Below, in pieces: positions 58,483 to 64,000 of a stretch of 64,000 nucleotides of DNA (position 1 is its first letter; the number at the start of each line of letters is the position of its first letter). The position numbers and the translations under genes are program-made. The DNA is taken from assembly GCA_014529385.2 (NCBI GenBank), contig CM043955.1, positions 150,923,640-150,987,639 on the forward strand. Reading direction: 5' to 3'. Under the pieces are notes generated by a model. It made no database searches and was not told where the DNA came from. It worked only from the letters and a program-made list of their open reading frames with translations. The DNA is from Adiantum capillus-veneris (Eukaryota > Streptophyta > Polypodiopsida > Polypodiales > Pteridaceae).

Positions 58483-59357
58483 GGGGAGTGCAAATAATTA
58501 GGTTAGGGTTCCTTATGTTTTTTGTTGTGTTCAATAAGTGTTGGTACCTTTTTCCACTAATGTGCCTCCTGGAGGTATTCCTTTTGTTTCCTAGTGTGTA
58601 CAGGAGCGTGTTGCTATTGATAGGATTTCGACCTTCATGGAATCTTTATCTCAACTCACTCTTCAAATCAAGCGCAACCATCGACACAACCAGGTGTTTC
58701 TTGTCCATTAGCATTGCCCCTTATCTTTTTTGCATCTATGATTGTCTGCTTTAATTGTGATTGGTAGCCTAATACTCACCGCATTATCAAACATTTAATT
58801 CAATGTAATTTTTTGTCATAATCACTTGTCTAGGTTTAAAAATCAAGCAGTCCGACTAAGCTAGTTTGACCAAGTTAGGTGTTAGAGATCTTCTCTTAAT
58901 ACCATGGGGAATGCCTTCCTAATAATCAATGGTTACTTAGGTTCTTAATCCGATTTAGGCAGCATTGTGTGAAATGTACTAGGGCTTTCTAGTGGGCTTG
59001 ACCCTATTGACCTTTAGCTTAAGTATTATAAAGGGAGTTTACTAGTGTGATAAGCCTGGGGAGGTGTATCAGTGTTATATGACCCCCCAAAGTTACAAAA
59101 TTAAAATGCTGAAAATGAACAAACAAAAAATAAAAGTGCCACACTGTAAAATCTTAAGCTGGAAGAGAAATCTCAGCTTGATTTGGTACTTCACTCACAT
59201 GTATTGCCTATGGTACTAGAGCCCTAGAGGTTCCTAGTATGGGCGCTTTTTCTTGAAAAGCAAAAAACCCAAGACATAAAAAATAAGCACACACATCAAA
59301 ATTGAATCACTGTGAAAAGAATTTGGGGGGTGAAAGAAAAAGTAATCAGTCAGGCAC
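58483..59357 (+). other. TE-J 3' untranslated region
   Basis: No domain in any frame. 59160-59272 is conserved with TE-B 14447-14560. At 59357/59358 the sequence changes abruptly into gag again. Confidence 0.65.
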
Positions 59358-59360
59358 ACA

Positions 59361-60743
59361 GTGAGAGACTTCATTAGTCGCCTAAAGAATTTGAATTCTC
59401 GATGCAATCTAAACGAGCGATTCAACAACAATCAATTGCTCGATATATTCATTAGGGGACTACGACATGAAAGTATCTATAATGGCCTAGTCATTAGAGG
59501 TATCACTACTTGGGAAGCAGTCACCATGAATGCAATCCAATTGGAGGATAATTTAATGATTGCAGGAGAAAGAGTGTCCGCCGAGCCGAAGTCTAGTAGC
59601 TCGCAAGCGTCAGGGCATGAGCCAATGAAGATAAAGCCAATCGTGAAAGAGCAAACGATATCTGAGATGACTTTGGCAGATCTCACCAAGGCCATCCAAG
59701 AAAGCCTTAGGGATAATCCTGCTCCACAAAACACTCATATGTATCCAAGAAGGGAGCAACAATGGTGCTCAATTTGCTTGGGCCCGCATACTACGAGTGA
59801 ATGCCCTACTTTCAGAGTAAAGTTTAACGAGACTTGTAACGCGTGTGGTAGGTATGGCCATCAAGCGAAGGATTGCCTAATTCTTAAACGCATCATGAAA
59901 AATAGACCGCCTATAGCTTGGGCAGACTCACCTCGAGTTCCTGCATTGATGCCTACCCCACCCATGGAGCAACAGTTGCCATTACAGCACATGGTCCCTA
60001 GAACCCAAAATGTGGTCCAAACCACACCGTTGCCACCTCCAGTGCTAGGACCGCAACGCCCTCATCCAAGAGTTACACCTATGAACCAAATAGGTTGCGC
60101 GTCATCTAGTACTTATGTAGATTGCGAAGAGGACATAGACTCTAGTATCACCTATGGAGTCGACATGCTTGAGGAGTGTCCCATGTACTATATGGAAGAC
60201 CATTGGGGACAAATCAAACCGGTATATCAAGCTACTGCGCTAGCAGCAAGAGGCCAAAACATTAATAGTTTTGCCAGGAGACCACCTCTTCAGTGCTACG
60301 AATGTGGTGGACCACATCGAGTAGCTAAGTGCCCCATTAGAATGCAAAAGAATGCCGCACTAATGCAAACAAGTCAAGGAAGTGCATTGGCAATGTCAAT
60401 ACTCACTTGTAATCGTTGTGGCATAGATCATTTGATCGCACAGTGTCCTAACAATCCAAACGCACCGAAAATCACACCATTGAACATAATAGAGATTGTT
60501 GATGGGACACCACCAACTATAAACATAGCACCAGTGAATGCACTCACACGGTCGATGCTCCAAAAGCAAAATTACATCCTTGAAGAGAGAGATGCTGCAT
60601 CCATTGGCCGAGCGAGAAAGAAGAAAACACGAAGAAAGAAATCCCTTAATGCTTCTAGCTCAAAACCTAGTTCAAAGACTAACATAGGGACAGGAGAGGA
60701 TCCCGTGTATATGAAGACCCTGAGGATGACTCAGATTCAATAG
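59361..60743 (+). pseudogene. gag: TE-K gag, C-terminal two thirds
   Basis: 460 codons are open, beginning inside the capsid core (MRDFISRLKNL). All four knuckles are intact: CSICLGPHTTSEC, CNACGRYGHQAKDC, CYECGGPHRVAKC and CNRCGIDHLIAQC. A basic stretch (RARKKKTRRKKS) follows. The frame ends early at 60741 because of a shift near 60709; the neighbouring frame continues as acidic linker into the protease. Confidence 0.85.
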
Positions 60744-60931
60744 AGACCACGGAGACCAAAACTGTTACTACAAAGGAAAAAGCCAGTGAGGAGGATCACG
60801 AGAGGGAATTACGACGAACACCAAAAGAGTATTCAAAGTTAAACCACCCAGTTGCGAACCCCCAAGATAAACCACGAGAGACAAAAAATGAGGATTGCAA
60901 GAGAAAGATTGGAACCTATCCAAACCCAACA

Positions 60932-61855
60932 GTGGAAATTGAACGAGTCCAACAACTGAGGGGTTTGGTGGAAGAAACTCAACGAAAATTAGAACCTGAA
61001 CCCAAACATATCCAGTTGTCGGACACAGTGTTTCCCACACAATTTCAACCTCACAAGAACTACAGGCCGTTTGCTATACCCAGTATCATTCGGGAAGAGA
61101 GTGAGAGTAGGACATCTGAAAGTGGACACACACCTTTCCTACTAGAGAGAATGTTCAATGAGGGAATGCCCGACCCCCTTGAGGAAGTGGAGATTCCATC
61201 TTCACCATTCTCTTGTCAGGGTCCTACGTCCCATAAGATGCCATTAAATGTTGCCAAATTGATGGATTTCATGTCTTCAGAAGTTAGAACCACCATCATG
61301 TCCAAACTATATAAAGACCCCGAGCTAGTCTCAGCTCTTCGAGCCTTCCTCAATGGAGAATTACAGGCCGGATTACCACAGTTTGCACATATGAACAAAC
61401 CTGACTCGGTAATGAATGATGAGGAGTATTTAGCACCACCATCTGACCTAGCGGGACATGAATCTGTAATTGGAGTACCGGTTAACAAGTTGGGGCAATA
61501 CTTTGAAGGTGATGAATCTAATGCTACTCTACCAATCACTACTAAAGGAGTAACTGTAAAGGGGGTCCTTGACTGTGGTGCGGGAGTCAGCATGGTGACA
61601 AAGAGTTGTTGGGAGTCTATGGGGCGACCTCACCTTGAAGCCACAAGCGTAGTGGTAAAAATGGCTAATGGATCTATTGTTACGCCTATTGGAATGCTAA
61701 AGGATCTCAGAATCAAGGTCTTGGGACACAAGGTAAGGCAGACTTTCATTGTTATGGATTTTTCCAAGCATCCTATGTCATTTGAGATGATCTTAGGGCG
61801 TCCATTCATGAGGGAAGCAAAAATGGTGCATGACTGTTCCAAAAACCACGTCTAG
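60932..61855 (+). CDS. TE-K protease with intact catalytic Asp
   Basis: 307 codons from the frame start (a GTG or ATG-like codon; the true protein was continuous with Gag). The conserved block LMDFMSSEVRTTIMSKLYKD precedes the retropepsin part. The active strand is LDCGAGVSMVT with Asp at 61571-61573, and the C-terminal motif is MILGRPFMREAK. It would act as the Gag-Pol maturation protease. It is the reference that shows TE-B to be mutated. Confidence 0.8.
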   Translation: MEIERVQQLRGLVEETQRKLEPEPKHIQLSDTVFPTQFQPHKNYRPFAIPSIIREESESRTSESGHTPFLLERMFNEGMPDPLEEVEIPSSPFSCQGPTSHKMPLNVAKLMDFMSSEVRTTIMSKLYKDPELVSALRAFLNGELQAGLPQFAHMNKPDSVMNDEEYLAPPSDLAGHESVIGVPVNKLGQYFEGDESNATLPITTKGVTVKGVLDCGAGVSMVTKSCWESMGRPHLEATSVVVKMANGSIVTPIGMLKDLRIKVLGHKVRQTFIVMDFSKHPMSFEMILGRPFMREAKMVHDCSKNHV

Positions 61856-62026
61856 TTACAGTTCCAAGACTCTGTCATTCGAGTTGATCTTTTAAGTGGT
61901 CGAACGCATCCTCTAGGAAATAAATTCATCATTGATAATCGATCAGACACAACAATTCACTCAGCTCCATTACAGTATTGTTACACGTGTAACGAAGACA
62001 CGGATATTGGGGAGAACTCTCCTTAT

Positions 62027-62617
62027 ATGGATATCCTACCCGGAATGGCTGGGTCAGACAATGTCGATTGGGTGCACCTAGCGGAAACTATAGATACATG
62101 GGGAGCTAGAGGAACAACCTGGGTAACACCAGATGGGGAAGAGATACCACACGTTGCACCAGTAAACATGTTAGGTGTAGCGCATGTAACATCCGATTAT
62201 AAGAAAGAGGCACACCTACCTGAGAGTGAAACCGATGATTCCTCAAAGGCTTCAGGCCAATACACATCAGAAATGGAATCTCAGGGAGAAATGGATTCAG
62301 AACCTGAGGAAACATCGAGTGAACCAAGTATAGAAACTGAACACTCAAGGCCTAGTACGACCATCTATGGTAATTTATATGAGAGTGAAGAAGATACAAG
62401 CGAAGACCTATCAGGCGAGTCGAGTTCAAACATTTACCAAAATCAAAACCTTAACAAGAAACAAAGGTCATATAAGAGACTACGATATGGAGAAAATGTG
62501 AGTGCTAGGATAAACAAGGAAAAATCTACTGCAGAATGGCTTAGCTATCTAGGGGCATGTGATGCTCATCGAAATCTAGTAGACAATTGGGGTGCACATC
62601 TCCAGAGTGTCATGTGA
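62027..62617 (+). CDS. TE-K protease-RT linker, acidic/serine-rich
   Basis: 196 codons open. It starts MDILPGMAGSDNVDWVHLAE, has a Ser/Glu-rich middle (EPEETSSEPSIETEHS) and a basic KKQRSYKRLRYG patch before EKSTAEWLSYLGACDAH. The same blocks are present in TE-B. No known domain; the pattern of acidic disordered part and basic patch is kept. Confidence 0.55.
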   Translation: MDILPGMAGSDNVDWVHLAETIDTWGARGTTWVTPDGEEIPHVAPVNMLGVAHVTSDYKKEAHLPESETDDSSKASGQYTSEMESQGEMDSEPEETSSEPSIETEHSRPSTTIYGNLYESEEDTSEDLSGESSSNIYQNQNLNKKQRSYKRLRYGENVSARINKEKSTAEWLSYLGACDAHRNLVDNWGAHLQSVM

Positions 62618-62824
62618 TGCAGCCCGTGACCCATTGACCTCGCTCAATTGGAGGTTACAGAGCCAAAATTGAGTCGAACTATAAGAAGACTTCAAAACCG
62701 ATAGTTAGCACAACAACAAAAGGAGGCAGAACTAAAAGAAAGGTCTCCGTCAGGACAAGAGCCTGCTGACTTACATACGGCTCCTGAACATTTTAAATCT
62801 TATACCACGGGGGAGCGAAAGGTT

Positions 62825-63121
62825 GTGTATGCCAAAGCCCAACGAATACCTACCAATGGAAGCAGTGGAGTCTATGATGGTCCAGCGGTAGTTAAAGAGA
62901 TAGAATTAGCAGAACCAAGTGACGACTCTAAACCAGTCTTTATTGCTCAAGACCTTACCGAAACTGAAGAGGCTGTACTTAAGGTGCTCCTCAAGGAATA
63001 CAAGGATATCTTTGCTTGGACATATCATGACATGAAGGGTGTTCCACCTTCTGTGGTGCAAAATATTTGTTATATCTACGAAAAATATTTGAAAGGTGCA
63101 GATTTTATCGCATCTCATTGA
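62825..63121 (+). pseudogene. pol: TE-K RT N-terminus with large deletion
   Basis: Starts like TE-B (NGSSGVYDGPAVVKEIELAE, then YKDIFAWTYHDMKGVPPSVV). After GTGGTGCAAAAT at about 63063 the sequence jumps to the counterpart of TE-B about 10165, so some 530 bases with both catalytic motifs are gone. The joint shifts the frame, which runs into TGA at 63119-63121. Confidence 0.85.
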
Positions 63122-64000
63122 ACCCTTTCAAATGCCAATTTTGGGTTAAGCATGGAGTCATTCTAGGGCATATAGTGTCCAAGAACGGGATATCCACAGA
63201 TGAGAGTAAGATTAAAGCCATTGCCGATTTGCCACCACCTACTAACTATAAAGGGGTTCAAAGATTTATGGGCCATGTTGGTTATTATCGAAGGTTTATT
63301 TTAAACTTTACCGAGATAGCGCGTCCATTGTACAAGCTTCTTATCGAGTTTCACTGGACGGAAAAATGTCATCAATCTTATGAGTTATTAAAGAAGGCCC
63401 TAACAAGTGCTGCAATCCTGCGAACACCTGATTGGAATGTACCTTTTCATGTGCATATTGATGCATCAAATTTTGCTATTGGGTGTGTTCTAACTCAACC
63501 AGGAGAACATAAATTGGACTACCCTATTAGCTTTGCAAGTCGCCAATTAAATGATGCCGAGATGAACTACACTACTACAGAGCGCGAAGGTCTAGCTATG
63601 ATTTACGCAGTAAAGAAATTTCGCTATTACCTTCTTGCTACCAAGTTTGTGTTTTATGTTGATCATCAAGCATTGCTATATTTGGTAAACAAGCCGTGTT
63701 CCACAAGTCGAATTACACGATGGTTGTTAATTCTTCTTGAGTTTTACTTCACCGTTGTTGTGAGGCCTGGGAGGAAACATGTCATGGTGGATCATTTATC
63801 TCGTATCCCTAATGGCGAAGCTCCTACGGGGGTTGATGATGAATTGCCTGATACTCCCTTGTTCATTGTTGAGACAATGCCTGAATGGAGTGAAAAGATT
63901 GTTAACTTCTTAGTTAATGGTTTTCCACCCAAAGAACTGTGCAAAGATATAGCTCAAAAATTAATCAAGGAATGCGGACCGTATTGCTTACTGGCTGGAA
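63090..64000 (+). pseudogene. pol: TE-K RT thumb and RNase H, open to the window edge
   Basis: In the frame after the deletion: NPFKCQFWVKHGVILGHIV, LPPPTNYKGVQRFMGHVGYY, HIDASNFAIGCVLTQPGEH, TTTEREGLAMIYAVKK, YVDHQALLYLV and HLSRIPNGEAPTG. There is no stop up to 64000. The two CGA codons at 63421 and 63718 correspond to TGA stops in TE-B. Confidence 0.88.

Larger units (their letters stand above)
59358..64000 (+). mobile_element. TE-K: gypsy fragment of the TE-B/J family, runs off the window
   Basis: It starts mid-gag without LTR or leader and goes on through protease, linker, a deleted RT and RNase H to the window edge. Its first 944 bases repeat 56871-57816 of TE-J with about ten differences by hand count. 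It gives the better-preserved reference for TE-B. Confidence 0.85.

Overview
The window reads as nuclear DNA of a land plant with a large, repeat-rich genome. Every recognisable coding region belongs to a transposable element, mostly Ty3/gypsy LTR retrotransposons with a few Ty1/copia relics, nested in each other. I found no convincing host gene, tRNA, rRNA or CRISPR array. The elements are plant-type: a chromodomain gypsy element with a tRNA-iMet primer site, and a second gypsy family whose primer site looks complementary to tRNA-Asp. The species cannot be fixed from the sequence; ferns, lycophytes, gymnosperms and other large-genome plants all fit.

Layout, using my own letters. TE-A (1-2764 plus 15672-18332, +) is a non-autonomous LTR element with a gag-like start and a long decayed acidic ORF. 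TE-B (2765-15671, +), a complete 12.9-kb gypsy element flanked by the 5-bp duplication CACTA, is inserted into it. Next come a 1-kb pyrimidine-rich and AC-rich tract (18440-19480), a copia relic TE-C (20340-21969, +), a copia integrase fragment TE-D (about 22110-22640, -) and 3 kb of unassigned AT-rich DNA. TE-E (about 26020-31697, +) is a decayed gypsy element. TE-F (32750-42677, +) is a nearly intact chromovirus flanked by GTTTC. TE-G (42683-46740, -) carries a large broken coiled-coil ORF and is followed by a palindrome-bearing tandem repeat (46840-47460). TE-H (about 48728-52480, -) is gypsy pol, cut by the LTR of TE-I (52481-53365, -). TE-J (53366-59357, +) and TE-K (59358-64000, +) are chimeric relatives of TE-B and run to the window edge.

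The best candidate for something undescribed is the organisation of the TE-B/E/H/J/K group. (1) Downstream of integrase, TE-B, TE-E and TE-H each carry a second retropepsin-like domain followed by a basic tail with repeated W-[I/V]-P-K motifs, besides the usual protease between gag and reverse transcriptase that is seen in TE-B and TE-K. (2) TE-E and TE-H carry two successive integrase HHCC zinc-binding modules, while TE-B has one. (3) TE-J keeps an intact 143-codon acidic ORF behind its own TATA box and a polypurine-like tract; TE-B has a relic of the same unit. The chromovirus TE-F separately carries an open 171-codon frame between its primer site and gag.

No element looks capable of moving on its own. 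TE-B has lost catalytic Asp residues of both protease and reverse transcriptase. TE-K has lost most of its reverse transcriptase. TE-H has Ala in place of the integrase catalytic Glu. TE-F has nonsense codons, a frameshift and a 5' LTR that lacks about 740 bp including the likely promoter.
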